A DNA stretch of 64,000 nucleotides, from positions 372,001 through 436,000 of the forward strand of contig JBDOQK010000004.1 of the NCBI GenBank assembly GCA_040437565.1. Reading direction: 5' to 3'. The notes below the pieces were generated by a model. The model made no database searches, was not told the DNA's origin, and saw only the letters and a list, made by a program, of their open reading frames with translations. Positions 35,301 through 45,229 of this stretch are shown one piece after another. The translations under genes were made by a program, and so were the position numbers. This stretch comes from Albugo candida. Taxonomy: Eukaryota > Oomycota > Peronosporomycetes > Albuginales. Positions within the stretch are counted from its first letter, which is position 1, and every line of letters begins with the position of its first letter.

Positions 35301-36557
35301 CACAAGCAAGCAGCCATCGCTAGACAAAAGAGATCATCAAATACGACTCTGAGCATCTCTATAAAGTACATGAACCTGGTCGATGCGGCCAAATACGCTC
35401 CCTTGGTATCAATAGCAAAAGTTGTGAATTTTTTCTCTCGATGTGCGATTTCCAATTTGATTCTCGGTTTACGGCTTGCCACATTCAGAAAAAGGATGTT
35501 TCCCGATTCGGATAACACGACGAGAATTCTGTGATGTCCAGGTAGAAATACGTGCTACTTTGACATACAGCCTTAGATGAGAAGAGTCTCGGTACATCAG
35601 CATGCTGAATACACCTTGATAATGTGGCTACAGTTCTCTGGAAGCTCAATGATTCGAGAAATTGACTGAGTCTCCAAAGTCCACATGAATATCGAGCAAG
35701 CATGTCCACTACATGACATATTGAGATCTGCGGAAGCGTAGCTTGCAGGATCACGCACCTCGCCAAAAGGACTTTATGATCCTCTGAAACAGAGATACTT
35801 TTCAATGTTGTGGGTTTTTCGTGTGAGGGTAGAGAGAAACGATACTTCAAAGCGAGTGTTTCTAATTCCCACATCATTATCGTAGCATCCTGGAAACAAA
35901 CTGCGATAAGCTGTCCATGCAACACGAAAGTGGCCTAAAGCTATCTTTAGTATTCCAAAACACGTGCAGTGATATGAATTGTCGTACATCTTGGACTCCG
36001 GGCCCAGCATTTAGAATTCGAAATCGAGACCAATCGGTTGTTTCCCAAAGAATCACAGCATCCAGCGACCCTGTCAATGCGAGATTCCCAGACCGTTGAA
36101 AAGCTGCAGAAACCGGAGGAAATCGATGTCCTTTGAGCGTGCTTATCAATTCCATTGTATTCACATCGATACATCGTGCCTAGCAGTCCCAAATAGGCTC
36201 AGATTTCAACCAAGGTTTTGCTTCCTTTTGTACCATTTCATTCTCACACGTTACTAACAGCTCGTATTTCTGCTTTGGGTTGAAACACGAAGTTATTGTG
36301 GGCTTTCCAATGTGCTGTACGAGTGCGTATCGATTCCGTGTGAGGTAAAACACAAAGACTCGTCCCTTTTCGTCCGTTGCGGCGAGCACATCACCTGCGA
36401 TATTGAATGTCACAGAGCGAAATTGACTCGGACGTTTGTCCATTGTGCTGTGGGATACATTTCTATGGCAGGAAACAAGCCCATTGCAACTCACTACCGG
36501 TTTTCGCGTCCACAAAATCCCATTTTGTATGGCTTCGAGCTGGAAGGATTTCACCAT
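32322..36557 (-). CDS. TBC1D31: TBC1D31 homologue (WD40 - TBC - coiled coil)
   Basis: In animals TBC1D31 is a centriolar-satellite protein needed for cilium formation. Exons on the minus strand: 36234-36557, 35988-36179, 35759-35934, 35615-35708, 35376-35554, 34002-35319, 32322-33941. Introns are 50-60 bp. The total of 3,903 nt is exactly in phase, giving 1,300 residues. Residues 1 to about 340 form a WD40-type propeller (NGILWTRKP, FRSVTFNIAGDVLAATDEKG, ISTLKGHRFPPVSAAF). A TBC/Rab-GAP-like domain lies at about 480-730 (YPNKYRLLAWRFLLDLP, PFVKLY, WSLLQTIFTEV). A glutamate- and arginine-rich coiled coil from 761 is followed by a serine-rich acidic tail. Segment order and spacing match the animal protein as I remember it. 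The usual TBC arginine finger is not evident. The next gene upstream ends 62 bp from this ATG in the merged sequence. Confidence 0.9.
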
Positions 36558-37116
36558 TTTACCATTTCAGACTTTGATATCGATTCTCCGTTATTTTCTA
36601 TATAGTAGCCTCCGTTGTTTCAGCGCAAAATTCGATGATATTCTCTCACAAGCTCACTTTGTCTCACGCTGATTCCAATGTAACGCGTTTGTGGAATCTT
36701 TTCATCAATAGTGCAATAGCCTCTTGTCTTNNNNNNNNNNNNNNNNNNNNNNNNNNNNNNNNNNNNNNNNNNNNNNNNNNNNNNNNNNNNNNNNNNNNNN
36801 NNNNNNNNNNNNNNNNNNNNNNNNNNNNNNGTGCTGTGGGATACATTTCTATGGCAGGAAACAAGCCCATTGCAACTCACTACCGGTTTTCGCGTCCACA
36901 AAATCCCATTTTGTATGGCTTCGAGCTGGAAGGATTTCACCATTTTACCATTTCAGACTTTGATATCGATTCTCCGTTATTTTCTATATAGTAGCCTCCG
37001 TTGTTTCAGCGCAAAATTCGATGATATTCTCTCACAAGCTCACTTTGTCTCACGCTGATTCCAATGTAACGCGTTTGTGGAATCTTTTCATCAATAGTGC
37101 AATAGCCTCTTGTCTT
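36445..37116. repeat. Gap-flanking direct duplication of 286 bp (assembly artefact)
   Basis: 36445-36730 recurs at 36831-37116 around the gap 36731-36830. It makes the TBC1D31 start codon appear twice (36557 and 36943) and the neighbour's stop appear twice (36620 and 37006). Confidence 0.9.
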
Positions 37117-37991
37117 CACTCTTGGATGCGTGAAAATCTCCATATTCGCTACTGCTTTTCTCTTATCGGAGTGAGGCGAACAAAAGAGCGGTCCAACGCT
37201 CGCAGTGCTTCTCCATCGAATGGCCTGCTCGTACTGCGATTTCCAAAAGTTTTGTTTCCTTTCAGCATAGTTATAGATGCTCGCATAATCAAAACGGCTT
37301 CTTTTTGGTAACATTGGGCGTGTTTTAGAGCGTGGAATATCAAAGGAGGAAGACGTAGATGCCGTTTGCCCAAGACAACTCGATGTTGGTGATGCGAGAC
37401 GAGGATGAGCTCGATTGATCACCCATGAAACATGTTGCTTGGCCGGATGCTGCTTGTCCACGTAATGAGCTTGATTTTGTGCGTTTTCGGATGGGGCTAC
37501 GCGTCTCAAACTGCTTGTACTTGACACCATTTGCTCTGCTTCCTCCATATCCGATCGTGTGTTCTCCAGTTCTACACGACATATCTCCCGCTCTTGCACA
37601 ATTTTGACCAAAGCTTTTTGTTTCGAATGTAATTCCTATAGAAAAAAGACGTCAGCTCCCTCTGATGACAGCATTTCTTATTTACATTTCTAAGCACTTG
37701 AATTTCGAGATCTTGGGAGCAGCAACGATCGAGATAGTCGGCTGGCGCGCAGATTTGCTGTACATGTTTGCTATTCACTGACAGATTCGTATCGATAGCT
37801 TCATACGCATCACAAAGCGTCACAGACTCGTTTTCATTCGATGGGTCAGATGCATTCGATGTGAATCCATCCGACCAAGTCAGAGCAGCAGAATGCGATG
37901 GACTCAATCGCAATGTCTGCAGAACGTTCTCATTTTCCATAGCGATCCAATGAATCCACTCTTCCACTGTTTTTGAATTGCCACTTTCCAT
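37006..37991 (-). CDS. Hypothetical protein with a central coiled coil, 311 residues
   Basis: Exons 37686-37991 and 37006-37635 on the minus strand, with a 50-bp GT-AG intron, make 936 nt in frame. The protein starts MESGNSKTVEEWIHWIAMEN. It has a helical segment across the junction (DLEIQVLRN|ELHSKQKALVKIVQEREICR), then a serine-rich basic region and a conserved-looking end, YIGISVRQSELVREYHRILR. No known domain was recognised. It lies just upstream of TBC1D31 in the same direction, 62 bp apart after merging the duplicated flank, so co-transcription or read-through is possible. Confidence 0.7.
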
Positions 37992-38154
37992 AAATCGATG
38001 CAGACAACACAGAAAACGTTACAATATTTCTTATTTGGTCAAATTCGTGTCATTTTTAGTACAAATGCATAAGAGCTCTTTATGACATAAAATATCGAAA
38101 AAGAGCCCAATTAAAAGATAAAGCTGAATTGTATTGCTTTTGGAAACATATTTT

Positions 38155-39880
38155 CTAATTGAATTGCGCTTCTGTCTCTGATTCGCCGTCGTCGCTGCCG
38201 GTAGTTGTAACGGATGATCGAACGCTTTGCTTCTCATTGGAGGTCCCAAGTTCTGCTTTGCTTGATGTACTGATGTCATTATCGATGGCGAGTGGGCTTT
38301 GGGTGATCATTTCCACTCCTTCTGTTTGTGGGAGCTAGCAAATATCAATAGTCATACAACGTTGATCGGTTCTTCGCACAATCGCTTACCTGCATCGAAT
38401 ATGCTAGATTGGAGCTATTCTTTGTAGGGCGCCAAATGGAGCACATTGATGCTGAAACGACAAAGTCCAAGACTGGCCAGGCCACCAATTGAGTCCATTC
38501 CCATTCAATGCTCCATTCGAAAATACCAACTCGACTTGAGACCGCAATGACCGTCAAAATCGAAAAAAAAATGATAAAGCTAGCGAGAGCCCACGCAAGT
38601 GATCGATACATTTTGAATTTTGCAAATTGCTTTTGCTCACTCAGATCAGTCAGAATGCGCTCCATAGATAAGTGAATCCATATAATAAAAGCCAAATTGC
38701 AAACCAATTGCGCAAATGACCACGCGGTAGGAGGATGTCGGAATTCAATCCCACTGGAAGTTCCTCGAGACACTTCATCTCCAATCCCACACACAAAGTA
38801 GATGAGGGAAAGAAGCGACGCCGAGGTCACCTCACAAGGCGATAAACGTTCACGAACAATCCCGTAACCGAGGCATACCACCACCAAAATCGCACGCGCT
38901 AAAGTTCGCATTAGGGTCTAAAAAGAAAACCCATGTCAATGACGTCATAAGCGACGAGCATAACGCGTACATTGAAGATCACAGCTGTGAGTAATCTCGT
39001 CGGGTACGGGCAGCAGACGGGATCCCCGGTGCTGTTCATTGAGTATAGAGCCAAAAACCATATTGCATTTGTCACTACATCACACAACACGCTAAGCTCT
39101 CATTTGTCAATGACGCGAAACAAACGTACGTGCTCCCAACAAGAGAATAATGAAAATCCCATAGTGAAGTCGGATCAACTGAGATCGATGCTGGACCATC
39201 AACAAGGCGAAGAACGCGTATAAGCCAAGGTAGCCAAGTCCAAGAAAGCCACTAAACGGAAGCATTCCATAAATTGGAGCCGGTAGTAAGCCGTACATAT
39301 TTCGAATTTCCAGCGTTCCAGTAAAGTAATAAACAGGAGTAACGTATGCAGTGTTTGTGTCAATTGAAATCTGATGGTTGGAATTATTTGTTGAATTTCC
39401 ATTCGTTGGTATCGAAGCTTCTGTGTTATTTACGGGACAAAGGAATACCTGTGTCACTATCCATCCGCTCTCTTTAACCTGATACTCAGCCGTTCCTTGT
39501 AGACTGTCATCCGAAAGAGGAGATACGTACCGTTCGATCTCTGATATTCCCCCATATGAAAAGCTCTTTTCAGTCGAACATGCAAATCGCTCGATATGCA
39601 TTTGCACTTTAACAAATGCATCGAATGAGTTTAAATGATAAATAACAGTTGTAAGACTCCATCCGTAAAGATCGTTTGTCAAATTATCGCCTCTTAGTGT
39701 CACTTTGACCGTCGAATTGCCTGTCCGGGCAAAAAGTGGACCTTCATTGCTTCCAAAAACCTTTTCGGCGTGTTGATAAGACGGGATCCACGCTTTGCTA
39801 GTTACTGGGTAGATAGATGCATTAGCAGCAAATGTCAAGAACGTATGGACGAAAATGAGAATATCTACTTCAAAGCGCAT
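38155..39880 (-). CDS. Seven-transmembrane GOST-type protein (TMEM87/GPR107 family), paralogue 1
   Basis: Exons on the minus strand: 39130-39880, 38971-39074, 38390-38917, 38155-38334, with introns of 53-55 bp; 520 residues, exact phase. A signal peptide (FEVDILIFVHTFLTFAANASIYP) is followed by a lumenal domain with NxT sites. Then comes the family segment IRNMYGLLPAPIYGMLPFSGFLGLGYLGLYAFF, which opens the seven-helix bundle. GALTNAIWFLALYSMNSTG follows across the first junction. Helices continue to about residue 450, and the tail is short, acidic and Ser/Thr-rich. Members of this family sit in Golgi and endosome membranes in animals. Divergent from paralogue 2 at 40210. Confidence 0.82.
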
Positions 39881-39881
39881 T

Positions 39882-40097
39882 CTGTGAAGTCTAATTGCAA
39901 AGCGAAAGAACTAAAAATGCGTCACAATTCCTTTATCTCNNNNNNNNNNNNNNNNNNNNNNNNNNNNNNNNNNNNNNNNNNNNNNNNNNNNNNNNNNNNN
40001 NNNNNNNNNNNNNNNNNNNNNNNNNNNNNNNNNNNNNNNCTGTGAAGTCTAATTGCAAAGCGAAAGAACTAAAAATGCGTCACAATTCCTTTATCTC
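39882..40097. repeat. Gap-flanking direct duplication of 58 bp between two divergent genes (assembly artefact)
   Basis: 39882-39939 recurs at 40040-40097 around the gap 39940-40039. The true spacer between the two GOST-type start codons is about 170 bp. It is a shared, bidirectional promoter region. Confidence 0.75.
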
Positions 40098-40209
40098 ACT
40101 TTCGGTATAAAATGTGCTGAGAAGATGCCTTTCGTGTTTGCACCAATGCATGATCTCCATTAATTAACGTTGTTGTCGGATTGGCTAAATAAAGCATCAT
40201 GCGACCGTT

Positions 40210-41732
40210 ATGTCGGTGCTTCGAATCTGCGATTTGCTTGATGATATGATGCGGTTTCTATGGCTTCTAGTGGCTCAATCGTGCTTTAGGAAGGCAGATA
40301 GCAATATACAACATCTGAATTCCGCATTGAGCAGTTTGAAATATGAGAAATACTTGTTTGCAGACCGTAATGGACCATTTGGAATTGGTGGAAGCTCATA
40401 CATTCGCATAAACGCTCATATCGAGGCATTACATCGCGAGACTTCGGCCCATATGATCACAATCCATCGTCTTGATGAATACTTTCACTTTTCAGTCGTT
40501 GTCGTTGTATACACTGAAGTGGAACAGCTCAAAGATTTGGATGAACACACTGCATGCTCACGCGATTACACCGATACTTTTGACAAAAGCTTAAAAGGAG
40601 TTTTGCACGGAGAATTGCATATTATCACACCAAAATCGCCAGTTGACGTCTTTATGGAATATCGTCCGAAAAACAATGGAAAACAATATGTAATGATACT
40701 TCCGTGTTGGAAGCAAAAGGATCAGATCTTTGGGTATCCTGTGAGTGCTTCAGAATTTGTCATGTACCCGATGGAGAATCCTGTGCTGTTTGTGAATGGA
40801 AGTGTCGAGTTCCATAATCCCTACGGATACATTCCGCATATTTTGTATGGCATTTTCCCATTCAGGTGCGATTGAATGATAAAGGGATCGATCGGCTCAT
40901 ATTTTGTCATTTAGTGAGGCTCTGTCGATTCTTTACGGATTTGGATTTGTAAACTTACTTTCACTGAGCGAGAAACGGCTCGGGAAGCTTTCGTTCTGGC
41001 TACAATCGGTCGTATTTGTAGTCGTATTGGCTTCGGGTAGGAGGAAAAGATGTGCCGCATACTTTATTGTAATTTTTCGTATGTCGCAGTCGAAATCATT
41101 TGCTGGCTACTTTCATACAAGTTTTTGAATGAGAAGAAGCGTTCTTTGGTGTGCTCTTACCCTCCGGCAATCCTATTCAATACATTTTTCAAAGCAGTTG
41201 CAGGGGTCCTACTACGAGTTCTCACGACACTGATTTCTCTCGGGTATGGAACGATACGTTCTTGTGTCACAAGGTACAATATTGTGCTTGTTACCGGACT
41301 CGGGATGTTGTACTTTATCTCTATCGCAATCGTCGAAGTCAATGATCGTCTCTATCACTCAGAAAAGCCGCGAAATCCAATGTTTGCTCTATCGGAATCA
41401 ATCACAGTGTCCAGTAATTTGATTTTCATCGGATGGATTTTAAAATCATTTTGCATACCGCGTCACAAATTGAGATTTATGCGTTGTGTCTCAGACAATT
41501 GTGATGCAAAGAATCACTCCCTTTATGCATTTATTGCGATAAGTCTGTGTTGTATGGGGATGGAAGGCGCCATGTAAGTCATCGCATTTGTTCTTTCCCA
41601 ATAACTCGCATCCTTTGTAGCTACCCTGGCATCTTGGTCATGGAATACAAGTATTTGTGGCTTGTTTGGGTCTCTAATCGACTGGCTGTTCATATTGTAA
41701 TACTTTGCATTGTGAATATGCAAAGACCATAG
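40210..41732 (+). CDS. Seven-transmembrane GOST-type protein (TMEM87/GPR107 family), paralogue 2
   Basis: Exons 40210-40865, 40915-41036, 41090-41573 and 41621-41732 (introns 47-53 bp) give 457 residues in exact phase. A hydrophobic start (MRFLWLLVAQSCF) precedes the lumenal domain. Then VEFHNPYGYIPHILYGIFPF matches the segment that opens the helix bundle in paralogue 1. Later helices include LFNTFFKAVAGVLLRVLTTLISLGYG. The end, WLVWVSNRLAVHIVILCIVNMQRP, resembles the family's last helix and its terminal RP. The lumenal domain is clearly diverged from paralogue 1 and has fewer NxS/T sites. The two are probably an old inverted duplication. Confidence 0.8.
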
Positions 41733-41943
41733 AATCGATGCTGCCAGCAAAGATCGCGACGTCGTCGACAGGACACTAAGAAGATGAAGGAAAAGCCTCC
41801 AAGACTAATCAGAGTCCGAGTAGGGAGCCCTGGTATAGTTGACTATACAGCAGGAAGGATGTTAAAGTCGAAGAGATCGTAGTCGAAAGAAGACGGGAAT
41901 TGTAAGGGTCACTGGTAGCTACAAATTGCTTGTGGATGATTGA
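41733..41943. other. Convergent intergenic spacer, 211 bp
   Basis: Between the stop of GOST paralogue 2 and the NELF-A stop. Nothing recognised. Confidence 0.5.
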
Positions 41944-43542
41944 TTATCGATTTATTGGATTTCGTATCGAGTTGTGTTGAGTCAATTCTCTACTGGCGTT
42001 TTCAGGTTGAGTGTTTTCCCCAAGGGAAGCTCCAAACTGAGTCGTGTAGTCTCCAAATCCGAATCCAAACGGCGGTGGCGGGTCCCCTCGTTCTGTTGAT
42101 TCCATCAAGCCACCAATTTGATACCCTTGTGGGTTCATACTTGCCAGTTGTGCAACTGCTTCTTGTTCGCCCGTGTTTGAATAAATTACTGAATCGCTTG
42201 AGAGAAAGCTTGGACGAAGTGGTGCCTGTACTCCTTCCAATGACGATTCTATCCTTGCATTTTCCAGAATGGCGGTATTCATACGAAATTCGCCATCTTC
42301 GGCAGCGTTTAATTGGAATCCATCGACGTAATCGAGTATGAGCTTTTCGTTATGATTGACGTCCACAAAGGAAGCAACATCCTGTCCGGCAATTTGCTTC
42401 TTGTCGATCGGTAGCCTCTGTCCATTGACGGGTGATTTCTTCGGACCCGAGTCATTCGTTTCTTTACTCATTCGCGATTTCTTCCTAACCTCAGCCTTTT
42501 GAGCTTTTTCGGACTCAATCTGTTTCACTTCATCGATATCAATCATTGATATACGATTACGTTGTCTTTTGAATCGCCCTGCATCGGCTTTCCGTCGAAT
42601 TTCAGAGCTTAATTCGCTGAAATTCTTCTTCATCGGAGGGGGTAATACAGCTGCTTTGTTCTTCATCATCATACGAGCTCCAGAAGTGCTCGACTGAGAC
42701 AAACTTTGTACCTTTTGCATCTGCGAAAGATTTGACGACATCAATTGACCTTCGTGTGTTTTCTTCACGGATTCTACATTATCCATTAGCTTCATTCAGT
42801 GTCTCGGAGGATCAGTGGAAACCGTACCTCTCGCATCATTTTTCAGTGACGAAGGCGTTGAAACAGTTTGAAAATGCGCTTCCACTTGCACTCTTTCAGA
42901 TGCTCGCGTCGAGTCATTCAAAATCGCATACTCATAGCAATAAGATCCATCCCACAATGAGTTTGTCCGAATGTCATTTTCAGAGGAGTTGAGGACTAAG
43001 AATCCAAACCATTCGATGAGTATCATTCAAATTTGCATCCCGGCAGCATCTGATTACCAGTCTGTATGATTGTATCGATAGCGAGTTGCATCTTTTCATC
43101 CAAAAAAGTCTCTCTCCCGTCTTCAGTTTGTGGGAAAAGATACTTTCGAACCAAACCAGCGGTTATCTTGACCCACTAATGTCGATACTGAATCAGATTG
43201 CGACGTAAACAGCTCATACAAAACGAACCTCTTCTTTGTCGTCTTGCGCCGTCGCAATCATATCGACAATGGTCAGCTTACTGGCTTCAAACACATCTCT
43301 TTCTACGCACAAAAACGAAAGCAATAGTCGCACCTATTCACATTATAATTAACGGGAATTGGCATTGACTCCATTGCTTATGCGGTTACTTTGCTAAAGT
43401 GCGGAAGCGCTTTGTATATATGAGAAGCTTCGTTGATTTTCTCACGTGTCAGTAGCGTGCCAAACTCTGTCGAGCTCCAATCGTGTTTTAATTTGAGTGT
43501 GATCCAATTCTCAGCTGCAGGAATCTCAGTATCAGAGTTCAT
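41944..43542 (-). CDS. NELFA: NELF-A homologue (negative elongation factor subunit A)
   Basis: NELF pauses RNA polymerase II near promoters in animals. Exons on the minus strand: 43390-43542, 43229-43333, 43058-43175, 42828-42995, 41944-42773. Introns are 53-62 bp; 457 residues in exact phase. The N-terminal helical segment LLTREKINEASHIYKALPHF|SKVRLLLSFLCVERDVFEAS...EEWVKITAGLVRKYLFP lines up residue by residue with the N-terminal NELF-A domain as I remember it. A later basic stretch, RISMIDIDEVKQIESEKAQKAE, resembles the KLLDISELD...KRRRK region. The C-terminal 100 residues are Gly/Pro/Gln-rich. The upstream neighbour's stop is only 27 bp from this ATG on the same strand. The call rests on remembered sequence, so a profile search would be decisive. 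Confidence 0.72.
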
Positions 43543-43569
43543 GTTATGTTAACTTTACTGAGTTGTTAC

Positions 43570-45161
43570 TTAAACGAGCGACAATGAAGTCAGGCGATTG
43601 TTTACGCGCTTTTGTCGATATCGTTGCAACATTGTGAGGTTTCCAGAGACACCACCCGTGTGTACATATACGATTTCATGTTTTTTACTGAGATCTGAAG
43701 GAAAGAGAAGAGTCTCCAAATTCTCAAACATAACGTGCCATGCAAAACAGCCGTATAAAAGATCAAACTCAATCTTTGTTGACTCTAGTAACTCATGATA
43801 TATGTGGTAGAATGGCATATAAAGCTGACCAAACCGCTTCTTCACTTTGGGAATCAGTATGTTTGGAATAAAAGGATCAAAGTCAAAGCCAAAANNNNNN
43901 NNNNNNNNNNNNNNNNNNNNNNNNNNNNNNNNNNNNNNNNNNNNNNNNNNNNNNNNNNNNNNNNNNNNNNNNNNNNNNNNNNNNNNNNNNNNNNGTTTAC
44001 GCGCTTTTGTCGATATCGTTGCAACATTGTGAGGTTTCCAGAGACACCACCCGTGTGTACATATACGATTTCATGTTTTTTACTGAGATCTGAAGGAAAG
44101 AGAAGAGTCTCCAAATTCTCAAACATAACGTGCCATGCAAAACAGCCGTATAAAAGATCAAACTCAATCTTTGTTGACTCTAGTAACTCATGATATATGT
44201 GGTAGAATGGCATATAAAGCTGACCAAACCGCTTCTTCACTTTGGGAATCAGTATGTTTGGAATAAAAGGATCAAAGTCAAAGCCAAAAGCGAGTTTTTG
44301 GAATTGTGTGCGAAGATATAAGTGATCACCGACGCAGGGAATTGTGTGAACGGTGTGGGCTTTATCGAGAAATTGAGCAAGATAGAATGCTGTCGTTCCT
44401 GTCCCTGATGGGAGAACCACCGACATTGATATACCCCCGGCTTGATGTAGTGCGTACAGATTCAGTTCCATTGCTAATTGCTTAATACCAAACTTGGCTT
44501 CTTGGAATGCCGCGCCGCGTGGAATGAAGATGATACGCTTTCCAGCCCCATAATCCTGAACGATAGAAGATTTGCATTTTTCCTTGACCAACATTTCAAT
44601 ATCATGTCTGGGAAGCGATATACACCGCATTCCGAGCGCGTTAGACGTTGCCATATTTCCTTCGAGTAAATTCTGGTATCGTTCCTGTTCACAGAAATAA
44701 GTAAAAGGCACTTTTTTCAGCTGTGATAGCTGTGCAATTGCAAGCATCGCATTACTGCTAGGTCCACCATAGCTGAATATGTGTGCATCTATATCATAAA
44801 ACCGTATAAACACACGTATACGCTTTTACGCCGATCATATACCATCAAAAAATGAATTGCTCTGCTGCAACAGCCAATGCAATTTTCGCATCTATTAGCA
44901 TGCATTCAACAAGTTAGCAATTCAAAGACTTCTGTATCACGATGATCTTGTGCCTTATTTCCTTCTAATGGTAAAATATCATCGCGTTTGACGTGAATAA
45001 GCTGCTGGCGAAATTGAACGCATTGGATCGGTGAGATTTTCANNNNNNNNNNNNNNNNNNNNNNNNNNNNNNNNNNNNNNNNNNNNNNNNNNNNNNNNNN
45101 NNNNNNNNNNNNNNNNNNNNNNNNNNNNNNNNNNNNNNNNNNGGATCGGTGAGATTTTCAT
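43570..45161 (-). CDS. PLP-dependent ACC deaminase / D-cysteine desulfhydrase family enzyme
   Basis: Fold-type II PLP enzyme; family members open 1-aminocyclopropane-1-carboxylate or split D-cysteine to pyruvate, ammonia and sulfide. Merged exons: ATG at 45161 continuing at 45042-44954, then 44891-44843, then 44788-43570 with the duplicated flank counted once. The total of 963 nt gives 320 residues, near the usual length. VKRDDILPLEGNKMRKL carries the PLP lysine (GNK). SYGGPSSNAMLAIA is the cofactor/substrate loop, SGTGTTAFYLAQ binds phosphate, and HTGGVSGN follows near the end. The first intron (44892-44953) has a GC donor; the second is a normal GT-AG. ACC versus D-cysteine specificity cannot be read from the motifs seen. 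It shares a 68-bp spacer with the divergent DUF155 gene. Confidence 0.87.
43600..44289. repeat. Gap-flanking direct duplication of 295 bp (assembly artefact)
   Basis: 43600-43894 recurs at 43995-44289 around the gap 43895-43994 within the PLP-enzyme gene. Confidence 0.9.
45025..45160. repeat. Gap-flanking direct duplication of 18 bp (assembly artefact)
   Basis: 45025-45042 recurs at 45143-45160 around the gap 45043-45142. The start codon of the PLP enzyme is completed only in the second copy. Confidence 0.75.
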
Positions 45162-45229
45162 GTGGTGACACATTATATAACATTCGAATTTAAGGTTCCA
45201 CACAAATATGGAATCATACGAAGATTGTT
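45162..45229. promoter_or_regulatory. 68-bp shared region between divergent start codons
   Basis: The PLP-enzyme ATG lies at 45161 (minus) and the DUF155 ATG at 45230 (plus). The spacer is AT-rich and holds ATTATATAAC near 45174, a TATA-like word. It is the shortest divergent spacer in the window. Confidence 0.55.

Noticed and set aside
35935-35963. A 29-bp intron in TBC1D31
   Set aside because: Using the donor GTACGA further upstream gives a 53-bp intron and restores the exact residue spacing of the family.
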